This document shows positions 26,659 to 35,467 of a DNA stretch of 35,467 bases, one piece after another (the first letter of the stretch is position 1; every line of letters starts with the position of its first letter). Made by a program: the position numbers and the translations under genes. Location of the stretch: the NCBI GenBank assembly GCA_016871375.1, contig VFYY01000022.1:1-35467 (forward strand), in the 5' to 3' direction. This DNA is from Acidimicrobiia bacterium. Its GTDB lineage: Bacteria; Acidobacteriota; Vicinamibacteria; Vicinamibacterales; UBA2999. Below the pieces are notes generated by a model that did not search any database, was not told the origin of the DNA, and worked only from the letters and a program-made list of their open reading frames with translations.

Positions 26659-27743
26659 GTTTCGGCCGTCGTCATCGGCACGGCCGGCAAGGTCACGACC
26701 AGACGGAGGCCGTTGCGGCCGTCGATGTCGACCCGGCCGCCCAACTCCGCGACACGGCCGCGCATCCCGGACAGCCCGATGCCCTCCACGACCGGACCGC
26801 CGCGACCGTCGTCTTCCACCGTCAGCACGATCGTTCGGTCATCCGCCGCGAGCCGCACCACGCATCGCGTGGAGGCGGCGTGGCGGACGATGTTCGTCAT
26901 GGCCTCGCGCAGCGCGAGCGCCAGGACCGTTTCATACCGTGCCGGCAGCGAGACCGGGGCGATATGTGTCTCGAGGCGGACGCCCGCGGCGGTCAGCACG
27001 TTCGCGGCACTCTGCAACTGCCCATGCAGCCCATGTTGCTGGTAGCCCTCGACGGCGCGCCGCACCTCCGACAGCGCGTCCCGCGACACCCGCTCGACGT
27101 CGCGGATCTCCTGCATCGCCCTGCCTGGATCGCTCTCCGCCAGCTTCGAGGCGAGCTCGGATTTCAGCGTGATGACCGAGAGCGTGTGGCCGAGCAGGTC
27201 GTGGAGGTCGCGCGCAATGCGCTCACGCTCGGCGAGCTTGGCCATCTCCTCGACGTCTTCGTGGGCACGCAGGAGCGCCGCGTGCTGGCGGATCCGTTCG
27301 GCCTGAAAGACGTTCATCCCGCCCACGCCACCGGCTAGGACGATCGTCGTCATGCCGATCCAGTAACGGCCGCCAGGGGGCAGCCAGATCATCACGAGGC
27401 AGACGCCGGCCACGAGCACGGCGAGGTAGACGAGCGCGCCGCGCGGACGCAGCGCGAACGGGATGCCGGCGGCCGAGAAGATGACGTACGTGTTCGCGCC
27501 AGGGTTGATCGGCATCAGCGCGAAGCCGAGGACCGCAATCGCGATCGTCGCTGTCAGGCGGAGCGGCCTGGGACCCGCGAACTGCCCGAAATACAGCGGC
27601 AGGAACAGCGCGATCGAGACCAGCGTCGCCGTCCACAACAGCCGGCCGCCGCCGTACATCACCGGCACGACGAACAGGTAGCCGAGAAAGATCAGCCACA
27701 CGTACGGCATCCAGCGTGGCGCGGGATCGGCGTGCGCGGTCAT
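26655..27743 (-). CDS. DesK/NarX-like sensor histidine kinase (HisKA_3)
   Basis: Multi-TM N-terminus, RERIARDLHDLLGHTLSVITLKSELA, HATPase GGPVVEGIGLSGMRGRVAELGG; ATGA overlap with the regulator. Confidence 0.92.
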   Translation of the reverse strand: MTAHADPAPRWMPYVWLIFLGYLFVVPVMYGGGRLLWTATLVSIALFLPLYFGQFAGPRPLRLTATIAIAVLGFALMPINPGANTYVIFSAAGIPFALRPRGALVYLAVLVAGVCLVMIWLPPGGRYWIGMTTIVLAGGVGGMNVFQAERIRQHAALLRAHEDVEEMAKLAERERIARDLHDLLGHTLSVITLKSELASKLAESDPGRAMQEIRDVERVSRDALSEVRRAVEGYQQHGLHGQLQSAANVLTAAGVRLETHIAPVSLPARYETVLALALREAMTNIVRHAASTRCVVRLAADDRTIVLTVEDDGRGGPVVEGIGLSGMRGRVAELGGRVDIDGRNGLRLVVTLPAVPMTTAET

Positions 27744-27756
27744 GGCGGCGGCGATT

Positions 27757-28236
27757 CTATCGCGCCAGCGCGGCGACGATCCGCGGCACGCGGCTGTTGA
27801 TGATGATTGCGGCGAGCACCATGACCGCGATGGACGCCGCCGTGAGCACCATCGGTCCGATGCCGCCCAGCCGGCCGCCGACCTCGCTGACGGCGGCGCC
27901 GACGAGGCCCGCGTACGACCAGCTCATGAACCTCGCGTGCATCTGGAGCCACCGGTGCCGGGGACGCTGGATCCACACAGGCACGACACCGGCAGCGACC
28001 GTCGCCAGGCTGACGAGCGCCAGCGTGTGAAACGGTCCCCACCGGTCAAACAGGTCGTAGATGGTCAACGCTGTCGCGTTCATGATGACCATGGTGACGG
28101 CATAGACCATCCCGAGGCGGCGATGCGCCGCCGTCCCCTTGCTCGTCACCACGACGACGAAGCCAAGCACCATCGCTGCGAGCGCGCACCCGAGATGAAC
28201 GGCGCCGAGCGCGTCGAGTCCGCGAATGCCAAACAT
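27757..28236 (-). CDS. DUF2306-like membrane protein
   Basis: GAVHLGCALAAMVLGFVVVVTSKGTAAHRRLGMVYAVTM and four hydrophobic segments. Confidence 0.7.
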   Translation of the reverse strand: MFGIRGLDALGAVHLGCALAAMVLGFVVVVTSKGTAAHRRLGMVYAVTMVIMNATALTIYDLFDRWGPFHTLALVSLATVAAGVVPVWIQRPRHRWLQMHARFMSWSYAGLVGAAVSEVGGRLGGIGPMVLTAASIAVMVLAAIIINSRVPRIVAALAR

Positions 28237-28420
28237 GCACGCCTCCGTTCGGTAGAGTGAGCCCCTACACGCGGCAACGGCAGTCCCGATCGTCATCCGC
28301 CGCGCGTGACACCTGTCATACGGCTGAGCAGCCAACGCGTACGCCTCAACAATACGGGCGCTTTTCGTTGGATCTCGCGATCTCCGTTCGTAGGATGGAC
28401 CTGCTCACAACACGCATTCG

Positions 28421-28720
28421 GTGCTGGTGGTCGACAACGATCGCGCGCCGCGGACGACTGTCTCGTCGTGGATCGATCCGTCCGCGTACCGCGTCGTCGA
28501 GGCCGAGTCGGCGGACGAGGCGCTGGACGCCATGGACGAGGCGGCGGCGGACATCGCCGTCTGCGACCTCAGCATGGCCGGCCGCGACGGCGTGTGGCTG
28601 GCGTGGGAGGTGGTGCGGACGCATCCGCAGCTCGGCTATGATCTACTGAAGAGGTTACCGGGGCTGTCCGCCGCCGCGCCGATCGTGCTTTCGCCCCACG
28701 AAGCGTTCGAGGTTGCCTAG
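28421..28720 (+). pseudogene. Possible truncated response-regulator receiver domain
   Basis: VLVVDNDRAPRTTVSSWI...AESADEALDAMDEAAADIAVCDLSMAGRDGVWLAWEVVRTHPQL is receiver-like, then homology-like pattern is lost. Confidence 0.5.
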
Positions 28721-28722
28721 AG

Positions 28723-28956
28723 ATGCCACTGTACGAATACGCCTGCAAGGAATGCGCGCACCAGTTCGAGACGCTGGTGCGCGGGTCGGAGACCCCGTCC
28801 TGCCCCGCCTGTCACGCCACGGCGCTGGAGCGGAAGCTCTCGGTCTTTGCCGCCCACTCCAACACCGGCAGCTGGCCGCGGCAGATCGAGGCGACGCCCG
28901 GCCCGTGCGGCTCGTGCGGCGATCCCCGCGGCCCGGGTTCCTGCTCGATTAATTAG
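28723..28956 (+). CDS. FmdB-type zinc ribbon protein
   Basis: MPLYEYACKECAHQFETLVRGSETPSCPACHATALERKLSVFAA. Confidence 0.9.
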   Translation: MPLYEYACKECAHQFETLVRGSETPSCPACHATALERKLSVFAAHSNTGSWPRQIEATPGPCGSCGDPRGPGSCSIN

Positions 28957-28957
28957 C

Positions 28958-28985
28958 GTGTGGTCCGCCTGAAGGCGGACACTAC
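28958..28985 (-). repeat. REP-like palindrome, family 2 (GTAGTGTCCGCCTTCAGGCGGACCACAC)
   Basis: Starts 2 nt after the FmdB-like stop codon; compensatory change in the stem relative to the other family-2 copies. Confidence 0.85.
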
Positions 28986-29000
28986 TCGATGAACTGAAAC

Positions 29001-29024
29001 GGGCGCGGCGTGCCGCGCCCCTAC
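29001..29024 (-). repeat. REP-like palindrome, family 3 (GTAGGGGCGCGGCACGCCGCGCCC on minus)
   Basis: Near-perfect palindrome; GTAG contains the stop codon of the DUF6644-like gene. Confidence 0.82.
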
Positions 29025-29533
29025 CGGACGATGCATTCGGCCAGCAGGCCGACGGCCTCGCCGGGCCTGCACCCCGACGGCCGGTAGAACGTGATCATCC
29101 GCCCGCAGACGATCACGGTGATCCACAGCGCGATGGAGACGGCGCCGTTGAGGCGCGCGATCCCTTCGCGGCGCGCCAGGTAGAAGCTCGCCGCGTTCAC
29201 GCCCGCCAGCAGCACGCAGAACATCTTCAGGTGAAACGCGGGGTTGTAGACGTACTGGTCCGGGTACGTCATCAGGAAGAACAGCCCGCTCGTCACGTTG
29301 ATCGCGAAGCCGAGCATCGCGAACGGAATCAGCCGGTGGAACTCCATCATCGGCACGTGCCTCGCGACGCCGAGCAGACGGAGGTCCCACGCCGCGATCG
29401 TGCCGAAGAGAAGCGTCAGGCCGGTGAAGTGGATGCTCTCCACGAGCGGCCACGACCAGGCCAGCTGCATGAATTCCGACACCCGGGGGAAACCCAGGAG
29501 CACACGTTCCAGTTCGACTTGAAACGGAATCAT
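29021..29533 (-). CDS. DUF6644-like membrane protein, copy 1
   Basis: LVESIHFTGLTLLFGTIAAWDLRLLGVA...INVTSGLFFLMTYPDQYVYNPAFHLKMFCVLLAGVNA. Confidence 0.75.
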   Translation of the reverse strand: MIPFQVELERVLLGFPRVSEFMQLAWSWPLVESIHFTGLTLLFGTIAAWDLRLLGVARHVPMMEFHRLIPFAMLGFAINVTSGLFFLMTYPDQYVYNPAFHLKMFCVLLAGVNAASFYLARREGIARLNGAVSIALWITVIVCGRMITFYRPSGCRPGEAVGLLAECIVR

Positions 29534-30003
29534 GTGCAGATCTCGTCAACCATCAGGCGGCTGCACGTATAGGCGAGCAGCCGTCCCGCCGTAATCGCGG
29601 CCGCCCAGCCCGCCAGGGACAGCACGGCCAGCGTCTTCGTCGGCTTCCGCAGTGTGGCGCGCAGCACGAGCAGGCTCATGACGATCAACCCGAGCTTCAG
29701 ATGGAACACGGGGTTCGTCAGGGCCTTGGTCGGGTACGCGATCACGAGCGCGATGCCCGACACCACGTTCATCCACAGCCCGAGCCACATCAGCGGCAGG
29801 TAGCGCCTGAAGGCGTCGGTCGGCACGCCCGGCGCGACGCCGAGCACGCGGAGGTCGAGCGCGCCGTTGAGCCCCGCGAGCAGGCCCAGGCCGACGGTGT
29901 GCGCCGCGAGGATGCCCGGGAACGCCCACAACGACGGCGACTCGCGCATCCAGATGCTGAACGCGCTCGCCTCCAGCCACGCGAAGAGCGGGTCTGCGGA
30001 CAT
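29530..30003 (-). CDS. DUF6644-like membrane protein, copy 2
   Basis: LAAHTVGLGLLAGLNGALDLRVLGVAPGVP...WMNVVSGIALVIAYPTKALTNPVFHLKLGLIV aligns with copy 1; ATGA overlap. Confidence 0.75.
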   Translation of the reverse strand: MSADPLFAWLEASAFSIWMRESPSLWAFPGILAAHTVGLGLLAGLNGALDLRVLGVAPGVPTDAFRRYLPLMWLGLWMNVVSGIALVIAYPTKALTNPVFHLKLGLIVMSLLVLRATLRKPTKTLAVLSLAGWAAAITAGRLLAYTCSRLMVDEICT

Positions 30004-30012
30004 CGGCGCCGG

Positions 30013-30333
30013 TCAGTCGCCGCCGCGAATCGGCGGCACGATCCGGATCTCGATGGCCAGCGAATCGTCCTCGGTGTCGCCATACGAATCGACGACGAGG
30101 CTCTGCCCCGCGCGCAGCGCGGCCGCATCCACCTTCTTCTTGTCGCGCGAAATCGCGGTCTGCTTGTCGAGGCGAATCGAGACCGTCTTGCCCGTGCGGC
30201 TCTTGACCTGAATCCGCGAGTCGGCGTGCTTCATCAGCGTGCCGATGATGCGGAACTCCTCGTGCGCCCGCACCACGCCGGCGCCTGCGGCCAGCAGCAT
30301 GAGGGCGGACACAAGGGCGGCTCGTCTCGTCAT
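30013..30333 (-). CDS. Small secreted hypothetical protein
   Basis: Signal peptide; HEEFRIIGTLMKHADSRIQVKSRTGKTVSIRLDKQTAISRDKKKV. Confidence 0.7.
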   Translation of the reverse strand: MTRRAALVSALMLLAAGAGVVRAHEEFRIIGTLMKHADSRIQVKSRTGKTVSIRLDKQTAISRDKKKVDAAALRAGQSLVVDSYGDTEDDSLAIEIRIVPPIRGGD

Positions 30334-30974
30334 GGCGTCTCCTCGCCCCCCGCGGGGCTGATCACGTCGAGCGGCCGCACCGCGCGCTCCCGCCGCGTAC
30401 GATCAATGTGGAACTCGTGCGCCACCGTGAAGAAACCGGCGGCGGCGACCCTGACCCGGATCGTCTCGCCTCCTGGATTCTCCCAGTACCACCCGTGGAT
30501 GCCCGCGAATGGCGCCACGAAGTGGCCGTCCGCCTGGCGCCGCGGCTGCTTGTCGAACGACTGCGCGGCGGTGCTGCTCGCCTGCCCCTCGGGGTCGCCG
30601 TGAAAGTCGTGGATCACGTCGCCGTCGGCGCGCCACGAGAACAGCATGGTGGCGCCCTGCTCGAGCTGGTACTTGTACTCCACGTACTCGTATGGCCCGA
30701 GCACGAATTCCCTCGCATCCACCTTGTATTCGGCGGGATACAGCGCGAACGGCCCCGCCTGCACCGGCGCCACGCGGTCGCCCGTCGGGGGCGGGACCGC
30801 TTCCTCCACGCCCGTGCCGGCCAGCGCCGTCAGGCCGAGCGCCCTGCCCGTGCCGAGCGGATCGATGCCGTACTCCGCCGGAAGGACGACGGTCGCCAGC
30901 ACGGCTGTCGCGACGGCGAGCGCCGCCGCGCTGGCGCGGCCGAGCGCCTGTCGCTCCCGTGTGTCCTGCGCCAT
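30330..30974 (-). CDS. Membrane-anchored hypothetical protein in metal-efflux operon
   Basis: N-terminal TM; YVEYKYQLEQGATMLFSWRADGDVIHDFHGDPEG...FVAPFAGIHGWYWENPGG. Confidence 0.7.
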   Translation of the reverse strand: MAQDTRERQALGRASAAALAVATAVLATVVLPAEYGIDPLGTGRALGLTALAGTGVEEAVPPPTGDRVAPVQAGPFALYPAEYKVDAREFVLGPYEYVEYKYQLEQGATMLFSWRADGDVIHDFHGDPEGQASSTAAQSFDKQPRRQADGHFVAPFAGIHGWYWENPGGETIRVRVAAAGFFTVAHEFHIDRTRRERAVRPLDVISPAGGEETP

Positions 30975-30978
30975 GTCG

Positions 30979-31434
30979 TTACCGGCGCGGCAGCGGCGCC
31001 AGCCGCGTCACCGCGGTTGGCCGCGTCCCGTTCGGTCCCCTGGTCCAGTCCGTGACGGTGCCGTCGGCGAACCGCTGCCGGAGGATCCAGACGATCTGCG
31101 CGCCTTCGCGCGGGTTGCGCGCGACGAAGCTGACCTCGATGAACTCATACGGCTTCACATCCGCGTGGATCGTCATGGCCACGACGCGATCGTCCTGACG
31201 CCTGACGTCGTACTTCCACCCCATCGGCGCCTGGATCGTCTCGACAATGACCCCGGCCGGGAACTCGATCTCCGCACCGGTCGTGGCGACCTTCCCCTCC
31301 GTCGGAATCCGAATCGTGTACTTCTCCGTCGCCCCGGCCGTCGACTCTCTGGGCGTGATGCTGACGTGCGCGCCGGCCACCGCCGGAAGCAGGAGCGCGA
31401 GCGCCGCGGCGGCGGAAACGAACCGTGTCGTCAT
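30979..31434 (-). CDS. YcnI/DUF1775 domain periplasmic protein
   Basis: Signal peptide followed by HVSITPRESTAGATEKYTIRIPTE and FIEVSFVARNP. Confidence 0.85.
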   Translation of the reverse strand: MTTRFVSAAAALALLLPAVAGAHVSITPRESTAGATEKYTIRIPTEGKVATTGAEIEFPAGVIVETIQAPMGWKYDVRRQDDRVVAMTIHADVKPYEFIEVSFVARNPREGAQIVWILRQRFADGTVTDWTRGPNGTRPTAVTRLAPLPRR

Positions 31435-31450
31435 GTCCTCTCCTCTCGAA

Positions 31451-34400
31451 TCAGCCTTCGTTGCGAACAGGGAACGGCGGCGGCGCGAACGGCGCGTGCC
31501 GCCCCCCGGGATCGCCGGCCGGCGCGGCGGCGCGCGCCGGCTCGGGCACCGGCGACGGCCTGGCGTAGCGCAGGTAGATCGTGGGCACCACGATCATGTT
31601 CAGCAGCGTGGAGCTCATCAGCCCGCACAGGATCACGATCGCCATCGGCGTCTGAATCTCGCTGCCCGGCCGTCCGCCGCCCAGCGCGAGCGGAATCAGC
31701 GCGAGGCCCGCGGCCATCGCCGTCATGAGAATGGGCACGAGGCGCTCGCGCGCGCCGCGCTCGACCGCCTGGCGGAAGTCCGTCACCCCCTCCTCCTGCA
31801 TCAGGTGCTGGATGTGCGACACCAGCATGATGCCGTTGCGCGTGGCGATGCCGAAGAGCGTGATGAAGCCGATCATCGACGCCACGCTCAGCACGCCCCC
31901 GGCCAGGGAGACGCCGGCGACGCCGCCAATGAGCGCCAGCGGCAGGTTGACCATCACGATCAACGCGTCGCGTGGTCTCCCGAACGCCAGCACCAGGAGC
32001 AGGAACACGCCGACGATCACGCCCCCGCCGAGCACGAGCAGCCGCCGCGCCGCGCTCTCCTCGCTCTCGAACTGGCCGCCGTACTCCACCCGGTAGCCGG
32101 CCGGCATCGGCACCGCCCGACCCACCGCCGCGCGCATGTCGTCCACCACGCTGCCCAGATCGCGCCCCGCCACGTTGGCGGAGACGACGATCCGGCGCTG
32201 CACATTCTCGCGCAGGATCATGTTGGGGCCGACCTCGCGCCGGACGTCGGCAAGCACGCGGATCGGGACGGTGCCGCCGCCCGGCGTGTCGATCGGCAGA
32301 TCGGCGAGCCGCTCGAAATCGGCCTGCGCACCGGTGTCGAACTTCACGACCAGGTCGAACGCGGCGCCGCGGTCGAAGATGCGCCCGACAACGGCGCCGG
32401 CGAGACCCGTCTCCACGGCTTGCGCCACGCCGGCGGGGCGCAGGCCGTAGCGCGCGATCGCCGGGCGGTTGAGGACGAACCGGACCACCGGCACCTCCGT
32501 CTGCTGCTCGAGCGACACGTCCACCGCGCCGGGCACGGCCATCATGGCCTCGCGGACCTGCTCGCCCAGCCGCCGCAGCGTCGGCAGGTCTTCCCCGACG
32601 ATCTTCACGGCGATGTTCGCGCGTGTGCCCGAGAGCATGTGATCGATGCGGTGCGAGATCGGCTGGCCGATCGTCACGTTGACGCCGGGCAGGCCCGCAA
32701 AGCCCCGGCGCAGGTCGGCCAGCAGCTCCTCGCGCGGACGGCCGGTCTCCCGCAGTCCCACGTCGATCTCGGCCGCCTCGACACCCTGCACGTGCTCGTC
32801 GTACTCCGCGCGGCCGGTGCGCCGCGCGGTCGCCACGACTTCCGGCTGGTCGAGCAGAATCTGCTCCACGCGCTTCCCCAGCTCGTCCGACGTCGCCAGC
32901 GACGTGCCGGGCAGCGTGTTGGCCTGGACGGTCAGCGTCCCTTCGTTGAACTCCGGCAGGAACGCGCTCCCGAAACGCGTCATCGCCACCAGCGCCGCCG
33001 CCAGCAGCAGCGCCGACGCCGCCATCACCAGCCTCGGATGGTCGAGCGCACGCGGCAGGTCCTTCTCGAAGCGCCCCTTCAGCGTGCGCGCCAGCCAGCC
33101 GTCGTGCCCCCGCATGATGGACGCGGCACCGGGCAGGAACGCGTAGGCGAGCGCCGGCGTCACGACGATGGCCACCGCCAGCGACGCCAGCAGCGCGACG
33201 ATGTAGGCCACGGCGAGCGGCGTGAGCAGCCGCCCTTCCACGCCCGTGAGGCCGAAGACGGGCAGGAACACGAGCACGATGATCACGGTCGCGAACACGA
33301 TCGACGTCCGGATCTCGAGCGTCGCGTCGCGGACGACGGCCGCCGCGGACGCGCGCTCGGCCTCGGGCCTCGCCGCGTTCTCCCGCAGCCGCCGCACCAC
33401 GTTCTCCACGTCGACAATCGCATCGTCCACGAGCGCGCCGATGGCGATGGCCATGCCGCCGAGCGTCATGGTGTTGATGGTGGCGTCGAAGGCGCGCAGC
33501 ACGAGCACGGCCGCGGCGAGCGACAGCGGCATGGCCGTCAGCGTGATGGCGGCGGCGCGCAGGTTGGCGAGGAACAGCACGACGATGACGACGACGAGCA
33601 GCCCGCCGTCGCGCAGCGCGTTGACGACGTTCTGCACCGCCACTTCGATGAAGTCGGCCTGGCGGAAGATGCGCCGATCGATCGTCATGCCCCGCGGCAG
33701 CTCCTGCTGCAGCGCGTCGAGCTCGGCGTCGAGGCGGGCGGTGAGCTCGACGGTGTTGGCGCCCGGCTGCTTCAGCACGCCGACGATGACCGCCGGCCGG
33801 CCGCTGCGCGAGCCCTCCCCCCGCTTGAGCGCGGCGCCTTCGCGGACGTCGGCCACGTCGCGGACGAGGACGCTGCGGCCGCCGCGCAGCGCGACGACCG
33901 TGTCGGCGATGTCGGCCGGCGTCCGCGCGCGGCCGATCGTCTGCAGGACGTACTCCTGCGGCCCCTCCATGAAGATGCCGGCCGAGGTGTTCTCGCTGGC
34001 GCCGCGGACGGCGTCGAGGAGCTCGGTCACCGTGACGCCGTTGGCGCGGAGCTGGTCGGGGTGCGCGACGACCTGGAACTGCCGCTCGGCGCCGCCGATG
34101 GGCGTGACCTGCGAGACACCGGGGACCGCCAGCAGACGGCGCCGCACGACCGTGTCGGCGACCGTGCGCAGCTCGAGCGGATCGTCGATCGCGGACGAGA
34201 TCGCGAAGAAGAGGATCTCACCCATGATCGACGAGACGGGCGCCAGGACCGGCCGCTCGACCTGCGGGGGCAGGCTGCCGCTCACGAGCGCGAGCTTCTC
34301 GGCCACGAGCTGACGCGCCAGGAAGATGTCGGTGCCCCAGTCGAACTCGACCCAGACGACGGCGATGCCGACCGCCGTGGCCGAGCGCACGCGCCGAACG

Positions 34401-34630
34401 TCCGGTGCGCCGTTGATGGCGGCCTCGATCGGAAACGTGACCAGCGTCTCCATCTCCTCGGGCGCCATGCCGCGCCCTTCGGTCAGGACCGTGACCGTTG
34501 GCGCCGTGAGGTCCGGGAACACGTCCACCGGCATGGAGCGCGCCGTCAGGACGCCGGCGACCGCCAGCACCACCGACAGCGCGAGCACCATCCAGTGATG
34601 GTCGATCGACCATTGAATCAGGCGTTTCAT
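31451..34630 (-). CDS. CusA/CzcA-family heavy-metal efflux RND transporter
   Basis: 1059 aa; MPVDVFPDLTAPTVTVLTEGRGMAPEEMETLVTFPIE, FLPVFGLTGVEGRLLTPLAVAY, C-terminal MSSTLLNMIVVPTIYLRYA. Confidence 0.95.
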   Translation of the reverse strand: MKRLIQWSIDHHWMVLALSVVLAVAGVLTARSMPVDVFPDLTAPTVTVLTEGRGMAPEEMETLVTFPIEAAINGAPDVRRVRSATAVGIAVVWVEFDWGTDIFLARQLVAEKLALVSGSLPPQVERPVLAPVSSIMGEILFFAISSAIDDPLELRTVADTVVRRRLLAVPGVSQVTPIGGAERQFQVVAHPDQLRANGVTVTELLDAVRGASENTSAGIFMEGPQEYVLQTIGRARTPADIADTVVALRGGRSVLVRDVADVREGAALKRGEGSRSGRPAVIVGVLKQPGANTVELTARLDAELDALQQELPRGMTIDRRIFRQADFIEVAVQNVVNALRDGGLLVVVIVVLFLANLRAAAITLTAMPLSLAAAVLVLRAFDATINTMTLGGMAIAIGALVDDAIVDVENVVRRLRENAARPEAERASAAAVVRDATLEIRTSIVFATVIIVLVFLPVFGLTGVEGRLLTPLAVAYIVALLASLAVAIVVTPALAYAFLPGAASIMRGHDGWLARTLKGRFEKDLPRALDHPRLVMAASALLLAAALVAMTRFGSAFLPEFNEGTLTVQANTLPGTSLATSDELGKRVEQILLDQPEVVATARRTGRAEYDEHVQGVEAAEIDVGLRETGRPREELLADLRRGFAGLPGVNVTIGQPISHRIDHMLSGTRANIAVKIVGEDLPTLRRLGEQVREAMMAVPGAVDVSLEQQTEVPVVRFVLNRPAIARYGLRPAGVAQAVETGLAGAVVGRIFDRGAAFDLVVKFDTGAQADFERLADLPIDTPGGGTVPIRVLADVRREVGPNMILRENVQRRIVVSANVAGRDLGSVVDDMRAAVGRAVPMPAGYRVEYGGQFESEESAARRLLVLGGGVIVGVFLLLVLAFGRPRDALIVMVNLPLALIGGVAGVSLAGGVLSVASMIGFITLFGIATRNGIMLVSHIQHLMQEEGVTDFRQAVERGARERLVPILMTAMAAGLALIPLALGGGRPGSEIQTPMAIVILCGLMSSTLLNMIVVPTIYLRYARPSPVPEPARAAAPAGDPGGRHAPFAPPPFPVRNEG

Positions 34631-34639
34631 CGTTCACTC

Positions 34640-34663
34640 GCAGTGTCCGGCTTCAGCCGGACC
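34640..34663 (+). repeat. REP-like palindrome, family 2 (partial, GCAG foot)
   Basis: GCAGTGTCCGGCTTCAGCCGGACC between the adaptor and RND genes of the operon. Confidence 0.75.
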
Positions 34664-34666
34664 GGC

Positions 34667-35467
34667 TCAGTGGACATGGCCCTCGGCGGGCAATCCGCCG
34701 GCCGCCGCCGCAAGCTGCACGTCGTAGGCGCCGCGGGTGACCACGCGCTCACCCGGCCTCACGCCGCTCCTCACGCCCACGACGTCGCCGTCGCGCGCGG
34801 CGATCTCGATGAAGCGGCGCGCGAAGCTCTCACCGCCGAGCTGGACGAACACGTACGGCCGGCCCGCCTCCATCAGCACCGCCGCCGGGGGCACCACCGG
34901 CACGCGCTGGCGGCGCTGCGAGTACAGCACCGCCGTCGCCGCCTGGCCGACGAGGAGCAGTTCGCCCCGGTTCGCCACCTCCATCTGCAGCGCGAGCGCG
35001 CGCGTGGAGGGATCGATCACGCCGGAGTCGTGCACGTGCTCGGGCCGCAGCTCGAGCGGCGCCGGCAGGCCGGGAATCTCGAGCGCGACGCCCTCGGTCG
35101 CGCGCGCCGCCACCACGTCGGGCGCGGGCACCTGTACCTCCAGCTCGACGCGGTCGGTCCGCACGATGCGGAAGAGCGGCGCGCCCTCGTCGTACGACGC
35201 GCCAAGCGTCGCCATCACCTCGGCGAGCCGTCCGGCAATCGGCGCGCGCAGCGCGAACGCGTTGCCCGACGCCGCGCCGCCGCCCGTGCGAAGCGTTTCG
35301 TCACGCTGCGTCAGCCGCGCCTCGGCGGCGCGCAGGCGCGTCTCCGCGACGGTAGTCGCCCGCCGCGCTTCTTCCACGCGGCGGGCCGGCACCGCACGGT
35401 CTGTCAGCAGGCGCTCGACGCGCGCCTGTTCGGCACGCGCGGCGTCGAGCGCGACCCGTGCCTCGGC
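34667..35467 (-). CDS. RND efflux periplasmic adaptor (HlyD/CusB-like), 5' end outside the window
   Basis: Frame open to window edge (AEARVALDAARAEQARVERLLTDRAVPARRVEEARR...); FALRAPIAGRLAEVMATLGASYDEGAPLFRIV, VRSGVRPGERVVTRGAYDV. Confidence 0.88.
   Translation of the reverse strand, partial: AEARVALDAARAEQARVERLLTDRAVPARRVEEARRATTVAETRLRAAEARLTQRDETLRTGGGAASGNAFALRAPIAGRLAEVMATLGASYDEGAPLFRIVRTDRVELEVQVPAPDVVAARATEGVALEIPGLPAPLELRPEHVHDSGVIDPSTRALALQMEVANRGELLLVGQAATAVLYSQRRQRVPVVPPAAVLMEAGRPYVFVQLGGESFARRFIEIAARDGDVVGVRSGVRPGERVVTRGAYDVQLAAAAGGLPAEGHVH

Overview
High-GC bacterial chromosomal segment; gene content and style suggest an Acidobacteriota/Vicinamibacteria-like genome, but taxonomy is inference. 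It is densely packed with mostly housekeeping and accessory genes: SUMF1-type enzyme, UbiD decarboxylase, DinB-fold protein, EttA ABC-F, M16 peptidase, dUTPase, Pol IV, double cyclophilin, ExeA-like ATPase, RsgA, TerC, 2Fe-2S ferredoxin, MreB, TypA, a sigma/anti-sigma/CHAT-TPR operon, a two-component system, and a metal-efflux (RND) operon. No rRNA, tRNA, CRISPR, IS transposase or reverse transcriptase was recognised. The most interesting content is two layers of non-coding repeats. (1) Element-like units bounded by inverted arrays of 7-nt repeats lie directly against the stop codons of flanking genes. Two of the three enclose an Avd/S23-like four-helix-bundle (23S rRNA IVP family) gene, one intact and one truncated. 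The third is a cargo-less, MITE-like hairpin. (2) REP-like palindromes carry a GTAG-type foot. Several supply the TAG stop codon of the adjacent gene. Three copies of one perfect 20-bp palindrome sit in frame inside coding sequences (SUMF1 signal peptide, TypA N-terminus, alpha/beta hydrolase).
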